Source: an uncultured Oscillospiraceae bacterium
GTDB lineage: Bacteria; Bacillota; Clostridia; Oscillospirales; Oscillospiraceae
Direction: 5' to 3'
Assembly: GCA_910579965.1 (NCBI GenBank)
Contig: CAJTWF010000010.1
Coordinates: 1 to 62,597, forward strand
Length of the DNA stretch: 62,597 nucleotides
Shown: piece after piece, positions 7,956 through 15,153 of the stretch
Position numbering within the stretch: the first letter of the stretch is position 1
Layout: each line of letters starts with the position of its first letter
The notes under the pieces: generated by a model
Told to the model about the DNA's origin: nothing
What the model saw: the letters and a program-made list of their open reading frames with translations, nothing else
Databases searched by the model: none
Translations under genes and position numbers: made by a program

Positions 7956-9215
7956 ATGCTGTTTGAAATGTGGCTGGGCCACCCCCTGATCGAGGCGGAC
8001 AACGTCTGGGGCCTGCTGGGCGTCATGTGCGTATCTGTGGCCCTGGCAATCGGCCTGGAGCAGAAATACCAGTGGGCGTCCCGGGTCTCCGGCTCCATCA
8101 TCGCCCTCATCCTGGCCATGCTGATGGCCAACGTGGGCATTATCCCCACCCAATGCCCCCTGTACGACGACGTCGTGTGGGGCTATGTGGTGCCCATGGG
8201 CATCCCCCTGCTGCTGCTCCAGTGCGATATCCGGCGGATCTGGAAGGAGGCCGGGCGGATGCTCACCATCTTCCTCATCGGCGCGGTGGGCACCGTGGCC
8301 GGCGCGTTTCTGGCCTACTACCTGCTGCGGGCCCCCTTCGGAGACGCCCAGGGCCTGGCCAAGGTGGCGGCCATGATGACCGGCTCCTATATCGGCGGCA
8401 GCGTGAACTTCACCGCCCTGGCCAACGCCTTCCACGCCGGCGGCCTCACCGCCTCCGCCACGGTGGCGGACAACCTGCTCATGGCCTGCTACTTCTTCGT
8501 GCTCATCGCCTTTGCCGGAATGCGCTTCTTCCGCCGCCAGTTCCGCCACCCCCACATCGACGAGGTGGAGAGCGGCGCGTCCGGCGGGGACGCCGCCAAG
8601 ACCCAGGCCGCCGCCTTCTGGAGCCGCAAGGACATCTCCCTGCGGGACATTGCCGTCAACGTGGCCTACGCCATTGTGGTGGTGTGGGCGGCCAACCTGA
8701 TCGCCGGCCTGTTCAGCCCCCTCACCCCCGGCGCGGAGGCCCAGGGCGTCTCCGCGGTGCTGATGAACTTTGTGGGCCGTTTCCTGGGCAGCCAGTACGT
8801 GTGGATCACCACCATCTCCGTCATCGCGGCCTCCTGCTTCTCCCGCCAGGTGGAGCGGATGCACGGGTCCCAGGAGATCGGCACCTACCTCATCTACCTG
8901 TTTCTGTTCGTCATCGGCGTGCCCGCCAACATCTACACCGTGGTCACCGAGGCGCCCCTGCTGCTGGTGCTGACCTTCCTCATGGTGGTGGTGAACATGG
9001 TTTTCTGCTTCGTGGGCGCGCGGCTGCTGCGCTTTGATCTGGAGGACGCCATCATCGCCTCCAACGCCAACATCGGCGGTCCCACCACCGCCGCCGGCAT
9101 GGCCATCTCCCAGGGCTGGTCCCGTCTGGTGGGACCGGCCATGCTGGTGGGCACCCTGGGCTATGTCCTGGGCACCTACGCGGGCACGATGGTCGGCATC
9201 GCCCTGGGGGCGTAG
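7956..9215 (+). CDS. DUF819 family multi-pass membrane protein
   Basis: 419 residues and roughly ten or more hydrophobic segments. It matches the DUF819 (YjcL-like) family as I know it: an N-terminal GLLGVMCVSVALAIGLEQKYQ, the DVVWGYVVPMGIPLLLLQCDI segment, and the conserved loops MTGSYIGGSVNFTALAN (about 138-154) and ASNANIGGPTTAAGMA near the C-terminus. The family is thought to be transport-related, but the substrate is unknown. ATG at 7956 follows a perfect AGGAGG. It is a monocistronic unit with its own promoter. Confidence 0.88.
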   Translation: MLFEMWLGHPLIEADNVWGLLGVMCVSVALAIGLEQKYQWASRVSGSIIALILAMLMANVGIIPTQCPLYDDVVWGYVVPMGIPLLLLQCDIRRIWKEAGRMLTIFLIGAVGTVAGAFLAYYLLRAPFGDAQGLAKVAAMMTGSYIGGSVNFTALANAFHAGGLTASATVADNLLMACYFFVLIAFAGMRFFRRQFRHPHIDEVESGASGGDAAKTQAAAFWSRKDISLRDIAVNVAYAIVVVWAANLIAGLFSPLTPGAEAQGVSAVLMNFVGRFLGSQYVWITTISVIAASCFSRQVERMHGSQEIGTYLIYLFLFVIGVPANIYTVVTEAPLLLVLTFLMVVVNMVFCFVGARLLRFDLEDAIIASNANIGGPTTAAGMAISQGWSRLVGPAMLVGTLGYVLGTYAGTMVGIALGA

Positions 9216-9221
9216 GGGGCG

Positions 9222-10046
9222 CTAGAAGCAGAAGCGCTCCACGGCCTCGGCCACGCCGTCGCTGTCGTTGCCGCCGGTCACATAGTCCGCCGCCGCCAGC
9301 AGGCGGGGATCCGCGTTGGCCATGGCCACCCCCACGCCGGCGGCCTGGAGCATGGATATGTCGTTGCTGCCGTCCCCGCAGGCCATGGCGTCCCTCGGGT
9401 CAATGCCCAGATGCCGGCAGAGGAACCGGAGCCCCTCCCCCTTGCTGGCCGGCTTGGCGTTGATTTCGATGTTGAGGGGGTAGGAGCTGGTCACCGACAT
9501 GTCCGGAAAATCCCGGATCATCCGCTCCAGCTCCGCGTTCCGGGCCGCCGCCTCCCGGAAGAACATCTGGGTCTTCTGCACGGGCGTGCCCGTCCGCACC
9601 ACGTACCCCCGCAGATCGTCCACCGGCCGGCGCAGCTCCAGGATCATCCGCCGGAGCCCGGGGTCCTCCACAAAGGACTCCACCTGCTCGTACTGCCGCC
9701 GGTCCATGCAGCCCCAGCCGTCGATGAAGCAGTCATAGAGCACCGGCAGCTGCTCCATGCGCTGGAAGAGCCGGTCCGCGTCCTCCGGGGCGATGTCCGC
9801 CCGGCGGAGTACCTTGTCCTCCGCCGCGTCATAGATCAGCGCGCCGTTGATGGACACCACGTAGCGCACAAAGGGCAGCTCCCGCACCACCTGGGGCATC
9901 CCGCTGTAGAACCGCCCCGTGCTGGGCACGATATGTACGCCCCTGGCCGCCGCCCGCTCCAGGGCGGCCCGGTTGCCCGGACTCAGGCGCTTGTCGCTGG
10001 TGAGCAGCGTACCGTCCAGATCCAGCAGTATCATTTGAATACCCAT
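9222..10046 (-). CDS. HAD superfamily phosphatase, Cof type
   Basis: 274 residues. HAD motif I is DLDGTLL just after the start; the GDGSNDISMLQAAGVGVAMAN block near the C-terminus carries motif IV, with the conserved Lys in KPASKGEGL before it. The large cap domain in the middle is the type IIB cap of Cof/YbjI sugar-phosphate phosphatases. The start is ATG at 10046 (MGIQMILLDLDG) with AGGAGAG upstream. The gene converges on the DUF819 gene, with stops six bases apart. The substrate is unknown, but a phosphosugar or pyridoxal phosphate is usual for the family. Confidence 0.9.
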   Translation of the reverse strand: MGIQMILLDLDGTLLTSDKRLSPGNRAALERAAARGVHIVPSTGRFYSGMPQVVRELPFVRYVVSINGALIYDAAEDKVLRRADIAPEDADRLFQRMEQLPVLYDCFIDGWGCMDRRQYEQVESFVEDPGLRRMILELRRPVDDLRGYVVRTGTPVQKTQMFFREAAARNAELERMIRDFPDMSVTSSYPLNIEINAKPASKGEGLRFLCRHLGIDPRDAMACGDGSNDISMLQAAGVGVAMANADPRLLAAADYVTGGNDSDGVAEAVERFCF

Positions 10047-10189
10047 TCTTTCCACTCTCCTGTTACAGATATGCAGCCACAGTATACCACACTCCGGCGC
10101 GGCCGTCAAAGCGCGAAAAAGAGGAGGCCGCTTCTCTTTTCCCCCGAAACCGCATAGACTGTACCAAAAAACGGAGGAGGGCCGGTCAT

Positions 10190-10315
10190 ATGAAGAGGGA
10201 CAGCCGCATGAGAGTCTTTTTGCTGCGCAGGCGGTATCTGCTGCTGGGCGCGGCGCTGGCGCTGGCGGCGGCCATGCTGTTTGCCGCCTGTCTGCCGGAG
10301 CTGCTGATTGGATAG
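10190..10315 (+). CDS. Small single-span membrane protein (41 aa)
   Basis: A short frame from ATG 10190 to TAG 10315 encodes 41 residues: basic head MKRDSRMRVFLLRRRY, one transmembrane helix LLLGAALALAAAMLFAAC, and a short tail LPELLIG. An excellent ribosome binding site GGAGGAGG lies eight bases upstream, and a very large hairpin starts at the stop codon. Both features argue that it is translated. The head resembles the membrane anchor of some polysaccharide deacetylases, so it could also be a truncated remnant. Function unknown. Confidence 0.55.
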   Translation: MKRDSRMRVFLLRRRYLLLGAALALAAAMLFAACLPELLIG

Positions 10316-10367
10316 GGACGCCAGGGGGCGGCCGGGAATTTTCCCGGCCGCCCCCTGAAAATCGTCC
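10315..10367. terminator. Large hairpin between convergent genes
   Basis: A 16-bp stem (10323-10338 with 10341-10356) is framed by GGGACG and CGTCCC. It sits between the end of the 41-codon gene and the end of the leftward amylosucrase gene. There is no long T run, so termination is likely but not certain. Confidence 0.65.
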
Positions 10368-10394
10368 CTTATCGCCAGAAAACAGCGTGAATGC

Positions 10395-12317
10395 CTATTC
10401 TTCGTCATCCCGCAGCAGCCAGGCAAAGCCGTTGGGCCACAGCTCCACGTCCCGGAGGCCCTGGCGCTTTCCGCCGTACATCAGCTCCGTGTAGGACTCG
10501 TCCCGGTTCAGGCTGGCGTGGACAAACTGGCCGCTGAAATTGAACAGGCACACCAGCTCCCGGCCCTCCATCCGCCGGCACAGGGCCAGCACATGGGCGC
10601 TGCCGCTCTCCTCCACCCACACGTCCGCCTGGCCGTCAAAGCAGGGCTCCGAGGCCCGGATCCGCTCCAGCCGCCGCAGGCCCTGAAAGAGCTTGCCCTG
10701 GCGGGTGGACTCGTCGGCGCGCAGAGCGGCCAGCTCCCACTGGAAATCGCCCCGGTGGATGTACCGGCTGTCCTCCCGCTTGGCCGGATCGCTGTGGTAG
10801 GCGTAGTCGTTGAGCTGGCCCACCTCGTCGCCGCTGTAAATCACCGGGATGCCGCTCTGGGAGAGCATCCAGGCGTGGAGGGTCAGATCACAGGCCACGG
10901 CCCGCTCCAGCTTGAAGGGATCCCTCTCGTAGTCCGCCGCCTCCATGCCGCACAGGGAGGCCGTGGTGCCGCACAGCCGGGCGTCCCCCAGCCGGGGATC
11001 GTCGTTGTACAGCTCCCCCCGGGCGCCGCTGCCCGGCCATTTGCCGGTGAAATAGTCGTTGAGATACCGCTTGTGGGCCACCTCCTCCGTGCCGAAGCGG
11101 GCCTTCAGCCAGGGGTAGTCCAGGCCCCAGCCGATGTCGTCGTGGCAGCGCAGGTAGTTGAGGAAAAGGAAATCCTTGGGCAGGGCGCAGAGGGTCTCCA
11201 TCTGCCGCCGCAGCAGGGACACGTCCCCGGTGGCCAGGGTGTGCCAGGTGGTGGCCATGGTGGTCACGTTGTAGAGCATGTGGCACTCCGGCTTCTCCGT
11301 GGTGCCGAAGTAGGGGGCCACCTTGGCCGGCTCCATCACCACCTCCCCCAGCAGCAGCACGCTGGGGCAGACGATCTCGCAGGCGATGCGCAGCATCCGG
11401 GAGAGGGTGTGGACCTGGGGCAGGTTGCGGCAGTCGGTGCCCAGCTGCTTCCAGATGTAGGGGATGGCGTCCAGGCGGATCACATCCATGCCCCGGTTGG
11501 CCAGATAGAGCATGTTCTCCGTCATGTCGTTGAACACCACCGGGTTGGCGTAGTTCAGATCCCACTGGTAGGGGTAGAAGCTGGTCATGACGATCTGGCC
11601 GCCCTCCAGCTGGGTGAAGCTGCCCGGGGCGGTGGTGGGGAACACCTGGGGCACCGTTTTCTCAAACGCCCGGGGGATCTCCCAGCTGTCGTAGAAGAAG
11701 TACCGCTCCCGGTACCCCGGCTCCCCGGCCCGGGCCCGTCTGGCCCAGTCGTGGTCCTCGCTGGTGTGGTTCATCACAAAGTCCAGGCACAGGCGGATCC
11801 CGGCGGCCCGGCAGGCGTCCGCCAGATGCTCCAGATCCGCCATGGTCCCCAGCCGGGGCTCCACGGCCCGGAAGTCGCTGACCGCATAGCCCCCGTCGCT
11901 GCGGCCCTCCGGGGAGGCCAGCAGGGGCATCAGGTGGAGGTAGTTGACCCCGCACTCCTGGAGGTAGGGCAGCCTCTCCTCCACCCCCCGCAGGGTGCCG
12001 GCGAAGGCGTTCACATAGAGCATCATGCCCAGCAGATCCCGGCGGCGGTACCAGCCCGGGTCCTCCTCCCGGACCCTGTCCTGGGCCCGGAGGGGCTCCT
12101 TCCGCGCCTCCCAGCACCGCCGGAGCATGGTCAGAAAGTAGTCAAAGGCCCCGGTGTCGTTGTGGTAGAGCTCACAGTAGAGCCACTTCAGCTCCTCCCG
12201 GCGCGCTGCCAGACGGCGCTGGAAGTCATCCGGCGGGACCGCCTCTCCGGCGGCAGGCCCCGGCGCGGCGGGCTTTACAGCAAGGGGTTTCTTTTTCTCC
12301 TTTCTCGGTTTTTTCAC
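10395..12317 (-). CDS. Amylosucrase-family glucosyltransferase/hydrolase (GH13)
   Basis: 640 residues, the usual length of GH13 subfamily 4. It splits sucrose and transfers the glucosyl unit to glucan or water, releasing fructose. GH13 region II is VIRLDAIPYIWKQLGTD with nucleophile Asp283. The acid/base is Glu325 in LLLGEVV, and the third acid is in RCHDDIGW near 393. DFVMNHTSEDHDWA (179-192) is region I. The N-terminal tail KKPRKEKKK is basic and has no signal peptide, so it acts in the cytoplasm. It starts at GTG 12317, one base after the kinase stop. The co-transcribed fructokinase supports sucrose as substrate. Sucrose hydrolase within the same subfamily is the alternative. Confidence 0.85.
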   Translation of the reverse strand: MKKPRKEKKKPLAVKPAAPGPAAGEAVPPDDFQRRLAARREELKWLYCELYHNDTGAFDYFLTMLRRCWEARKEPLRAQDRVREEDPGWYRRRDLLGMMLYVNAFAGTLRGVEERLPYLQECGVNYLHLMPLLASPEGRSDGGYAVSDFRAVEPRLGTMADLEHLADACRAAGIRLCLDFVMNHTSEDHDWARRARAGEPGYRERYFFYDSWEIPRAFEKTVPQVFPTTAPGSFTQLEGGQIVMTSFYPYQWDLNYANPVVFNDMTENMLYLANRGMDVIRLDAIPYIWKQLGTDCRNLPQVHTLSRMLRIACEIVCPSVLLLGEVVMEPAKVAPYFGTTEKPECHMLYNVTTMATTWHTLATGDVSLLRRQMETLCALPKDFLFLNYLRCHDDIGWGLDYPWLKARFGTEEVAHKRYLNDYFTGKWPGSGARGELYNDDPRLGDARLCGTTASLCGMEAADYERDPFKLERAVACDLTLHAWMLSQSGIPVIYSGDEVGQLNDYAYHSDPAKREDSRYIHRGDFQWELAALRADESTRQGKLFQGLRRLERIRASEPCFDGQADVWVEESGSAHVLALCRRMEGRELVCLFNFSGQFVHASLNRDESYTELMYGGKRQGLRDVELWPNGFAWLLRDDEE

Positions 12318-12318
12318 G

Positions 12319-13260
12319 TTAAAGCGCTCCTTCCACTTCCGCCAGCGTGGGCATGGCGGGGATGGCTCCGCTGCGGGAGCAGGTCAGGGAGGCGGCCCGG
12401 TTGGCGAAGGCGACGATCTCCCGCAGCTCCGCCAGCTCCAGGCCCTCCAGGGGCTTCCCGCCCCGGCGGCAGAGACGGTGGAGCACCGCGCCCATGAAGG
12501 TGTCCCCGGCGCCGTTGGTGTCCGCCACCCTGGTGGGGAAGGCGGGCACGGTGAAGGTCTCCCCCCGCCAGCGGCAGAAGGTGCCGCGCTCTCCCAAGGT
12601 AATCATCACAAGGGCCACGCCCTGTTTCTCCAGACGGCGGCTGCCCTCCTCCAGATCCCCGGTCTCCGTGAGCAGGGGCAGCTCCTCGTCGGAGAGCTTG
12701 ATAACGTCCACCAGGGGCAGGGGCAGGGTCATCCACTCCAGGGCGTCCCGCTTGGTCCGCCAGAGGGCGGGGCGGTAGTTGGGGTCATAGCTCACCAGCA
12801 CGCCGGCCTTGTGGGCCGCCCGGGCGGTAAAGATGGTGGCGCTGCGGGCCACGCCCTGGGTCAGGCTCACGGAGCCGAAGTGGAGGATCTTGCTGCTCTG
12901 GGCCAGGGCCTCGTCCACGTCCTCGGGCACCATCTCGCAGTCCGCGCCCCGGATGAAGCGGAAGCTCCGCTCCCCGGTCCCGTCCACGGACACAATAGCC
13001 ATAGTGGTGGGGCTGTCCGCCATCTGGAGGCCGGAGTGATCCACCCCGTTCTCCTCCAGCACCTGACGGAGATAGCCGCCAAAGCCGTCATTGCCGATCT
13101 TGCCGATGAAGGCGGTCCGGCTGCCAAGCCGGGCGGCGGCTACCGCCACGTTGGCCGGCGCACCGCCGGGATTGGCGGCAAAGAGGGGGACGTCTGCGTC
13201 GTTCTTCCCTGTCTGTGTCAGGTCGATCAGGATCTCGCCGATGGATGTGATGTCTGTCAT
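12319..13260 (-). CDS. PfkB family carbohydrate kinase, probable fructokinase
   Basis: 313 residues, ribokinase fold. The N-terminal sugar-binding motif is GGAPANVAVAAARLG (about 32-46), and the C-terminal ATP-binding and catalytic motif is DTNGAGDTFMGAVLHRL with the base Asp in GAGD. It would phosphorylate fructose released by the downstream amylosucrase-type enzyme. Co-transcribed with that gene (TAA then GTG, one base apart). A candidate LacI-type operator lies at 13339-13350 upstream. Other sugars such as gluconate derivatives cannot be excluded from sequence alone. Confidence 0.85.
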   Translation of the reverse strand: MTDITSIGEILIDLTQTGKNDADVPLFAANPGGAPANVAVAAARLGSRTAFIGKIGNDGFGGYLRQVLEENGVDHSGLQMADSPTTMAIVSVDGTGERSFRFIRGADCEMVPEDVDEALAQSSKILHFGSVSLTQGVARSATIFTARAAHKAGVLVSYDPNYRPALWRTKRDALEWMTLPLPLVDVIKLSDEELPLLTETGDLEEGSRRLEKQGVALVMITLGERGTFCRWRGETFTVPAFPTRVADTNGAGDTFMGAVLHRLCRRGGKPLEGLELAELREIVAFANRAASLTCSRSGAIPAMPTLAEVEGAL

Positions 13261-13338
13261 AGCGCCTTACCTTCCTTTCTGCTGTTTGGCCGGAGAACAG
13301 GATGCGGCTCCCCGGCAGATGCTCCCATGGTTTGACAA

Positions 13339-13350
13339 GAATACGCATTA
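13339..13350. promoter_or_regulatory. Candidate LacI-type operator upstream of the kinase
   Basis: GAATACGCATTA (TAATGCGTATTC on the minus strand) is a near-palindrome with the central CG typical of LacI/GalR operators. It is almost identical to the site at 14363-14374 upstream of the regulator gene. Confidence 0.55.
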
Positions 13351-13379
13351 TTTGCGATAATATCCGTTTTCTGTTCCGC

Positions 13380-14348
13380 TCAGGCGCTCTCCCGCACCAC
13401 CAGCTCGGCGGGGAGGGCCAGATCCAGGATCTCCTCCGCCCGGGGGTGGTCTATGCGCCAGAGGAGACGGGACACCGCCTCTCCCGCCATGGCGGCGATG
13501 GGCTGGGACACGCTGCTCAGGGCCGGACGGAGATAGCGGCCGGTGGAGGTGTCGTCAAAGCCGATGACGCCCGCCTGCCGGGGCACGGACACCTCCAGCA
13601 TCCGCAGGGCGCTCAGGGTTCGCAACGCGAAGATGTCGTTGCCGGCGAACACAGCGGTCCGCCCGCCGGGACGGCGGAGCCACGTCTCCAGGAAGTGGAT
13701 GAGCTGTCTGTCGCTCTCATAGGCCACGCTGCCTGTCCGCTCCGCCAGCCCCCGCTCCGCCAGCTTCTCCCGGAAGCCCAGATACTTCCGGTCATACTCC
13801 TCCCCGATGAACAAAAACCGCCGGTATCCCCGCTCCGCCAGGTGCTCCGCCACCAGCGCGCCGGCGCTTCTGTGGTCCACGTACACCGCATCCAGGGCCG
13901 CGGCGGGCTTGGTGATGGCCACTACGGGTATGTCCAGACTCGCCGCGAAGTCCGGCAGCTCCTCGCCGTTCTCCTTCACCGGCACCACCAGCACGCCGTC
14001 CACCCGGTAGCGGCTGACCACGTCCAGATAGGACCGCTCCTTCTCCAGGTCACAGTCGCTGTTGAAGAGGATGATGGTATATCCGGCCTTTCGGGCCGCC
14101 GCCTCGATGGCCTTGGCCAGATCCGCGAAAAAGCCGTTGGAGATATCTGTAACCAGCACGCCCAGCAGCATGGTCTTGCTGCCCTGGAGCCCCTTGGCCA
14201 GGGCGTTGCACTGGTAGTTGTGTTCCTTGGCGCAGGCCAGGACCCTTTCCCGGATCTCCTGCCCTACATTCGGATTTCCGTTGAGCACCCGGGAGACCGT
14301 GGGCTGGGATACGCCGGTGAGCCTTGCGATCTCGGTCATTGTAATCAT
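13380..14348 (-). CDS. LacI family transcriptional regulator
   Basis: 322 residues. The N-terminal helix-turn-helix reads MTEIARLTGVSQPTVSRVLNG, followed by the hinge helix region and a periplasmic-binding-protein-like sensor domain (GVLVTDISNGFFADLAKAIE; GVIGFDDT near the C-terminus). It lies directly upstream of the kinase and amylosucrase genes on the same strand and probably represses them in the absence of a sucrose-derived inducer. ATG at 14348 gives MITMTEIAR; a second ATG is at 14339. A matching operator lies in its own promoter region, which suggests autoregulation. Confidence 0.93.
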   Translation of the reverse strand: MITMTEIARLTGVSQPTVSRVLNGNPNVGQEIRERVLACAKEHNYQCNALAKGLQGSKTMLLGVLVTDISNGFFADLAKAIEAAARKAGYTIILFNSDCDLEKERSYLDVVSRYRVDGVLVVPVKENGEELPDFAASLDIPVVAITKPAAALDAVYVDHRSAGALVAEHLAERGYRRFLFIGEEYDRKYLGFREKLAERGLAERTGSVAYESDRQLIHFLETWLRRPGGRTAVFAGNDIFALRTLSALRMLEVSVPRQAGVIGFDDTSTGRYLRPALSSVSQPIAAMAGEAVSRLLWRIDHPRAEEILDLALPAELVVRESA

Positions 14349-14362
14349 AGATACACCGCCAT

Positions 14363-14374
14363 GAATGCGTATTC
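14363..14374. promoter_or_regulatory. Candidate LacI-type operator upstream of the regulator
   Basis: GAATGCGTATTC, a near-perfect palindrome centred on CG, lies 15 bases upstream of the lacI-type start codon. It shares 11 of 12 bases with the minus-strand reading of the site at 13339-13350. Confidence 0.6.
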
Positions 14375-14389
14375 TAAAATTCTGGAGAT

Positions 14390-14418
14390 ACTTTACCAAA
14401 ACTCACAAAAATTTGCAA
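14390..14418 (-). promoter_or_regulatory. Candidate promoter of the LacI-type gene
   Basis: Minus-strand -35 TTGCAA (14418-14413), 17-bp spacer, -10 TAAAGT (14395-14390). The operator at 14363-14374 lies just downstream, where bound repressor would block transcription. Confidence 0.5.
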
Positions 14419-14446
14419 TCCGCAGGTTCAACAAAGTTGCAGGTCC

Positions 14447-14764
14447 TTTTTTGTGCAGAACAGGAAAGAGACGTTACTTCCAACCCTTCGGACGGGTGAC
14501 ATCGCAGTGATGGACAATATGCGTTCTCACCGTGTAAAGGCCGTTCGCGAAATTCTGGAGGCAAAGGGTATGAAAATACGGTACCTTCCGCCCTGCAGCC
14601 CTGATCTCAATCCTGTTAAGAAGATATGGTCCAAGATGAACGTCATCCTGCGCTGCTGGGAAATCCGCTGCTTGGACCTCCTCCCGGATGCCATCCAGAA
14701 GGCTCTCTCTTGCGTTTCTCCCCGGGACTGCTCCCATTGGTACGCCGCTTCTGATTATTGTTAG
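14447..14764 (+). pseudogene. IS630 family transposase, C-terminal remnant
   Basis: The frame 14453-14764 keeps the last 100 residues or so of a DDE transposase: DIAVMDNMRSHRVKAV with a catalytic Asp, then YLPPCSPDLNPVKKIWSKM, in which the usual PIE is PVK, and an ending close to SPRDCSHWYAASDYC. The N-terminal helix-turn-helix and first catalytic region are absent. The element is therefore dead. The Lys in PVKKIW where most members have Glu removes the third catalytic acid. It abuts a second transposase remnant directly. Confidence 0.8.
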
Positions 14765-15009
14765 GTTTTTTGATGATTGCTACAGCGGTTTCAGCGGGAA
14801 TGGAGCCCGTGATTCCACCGAAGAAGAACCGCAGAGAACAGCGCGGCTATGACAAATATCTCTATAAACTGCGTCACCTGGCAGAAAACTGCTTCCTGTC
14901 TTCGAAACGCTGGAGAGGTATTGCCACCCGCTATGCCAAGACCTCGGATGCTTTTATCGCCGCAGTTCATGTTCGTTGTATCGCTATTTGGGCCGCTATA
15001 CGCGCCTAA
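14765..15009 (+). pseudogene. IS5 family transposase, C-terminal remnant
   Basis: A second transposase end follows immediately: GMEPVIPPKKNRREQRGYDKYL, LYKLRHLAENCFLSSKRWRG and the tail VRCIAIWAAIRA are typical of IS5-group transposases, ending at TAA 15007-15009. Only the last 80 residues or so remain, with no start or inverted-repeat partner. A small palindrome (GCGCCTA / TAGGCGC at 15002-15022) follows. The junction suggests one insertion sequence landed in another and both were deleted from the left. Confidence 0.8.
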
Positions 15010-15153
15010 CACGTGTAGGCGCTATATAAAATCCCGCTCTAAATTCATTAGTTTCCCAGCCTGCTCCAGCCCTTTTCCTGCGCTTCCCCCGGGCATCACG
15101 CCCTTTCCCGGTTTTCTCATTTATCCTGTACAATCTCCGCCCGGCCTGCCCCC

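Noticed and set aside
10518..12497. A 659-codon open frame opposite the amylosucrase gene
   Set aside because: Antisense shadow with composition bias; the minus-strand product has all GH13 catalytic residues.
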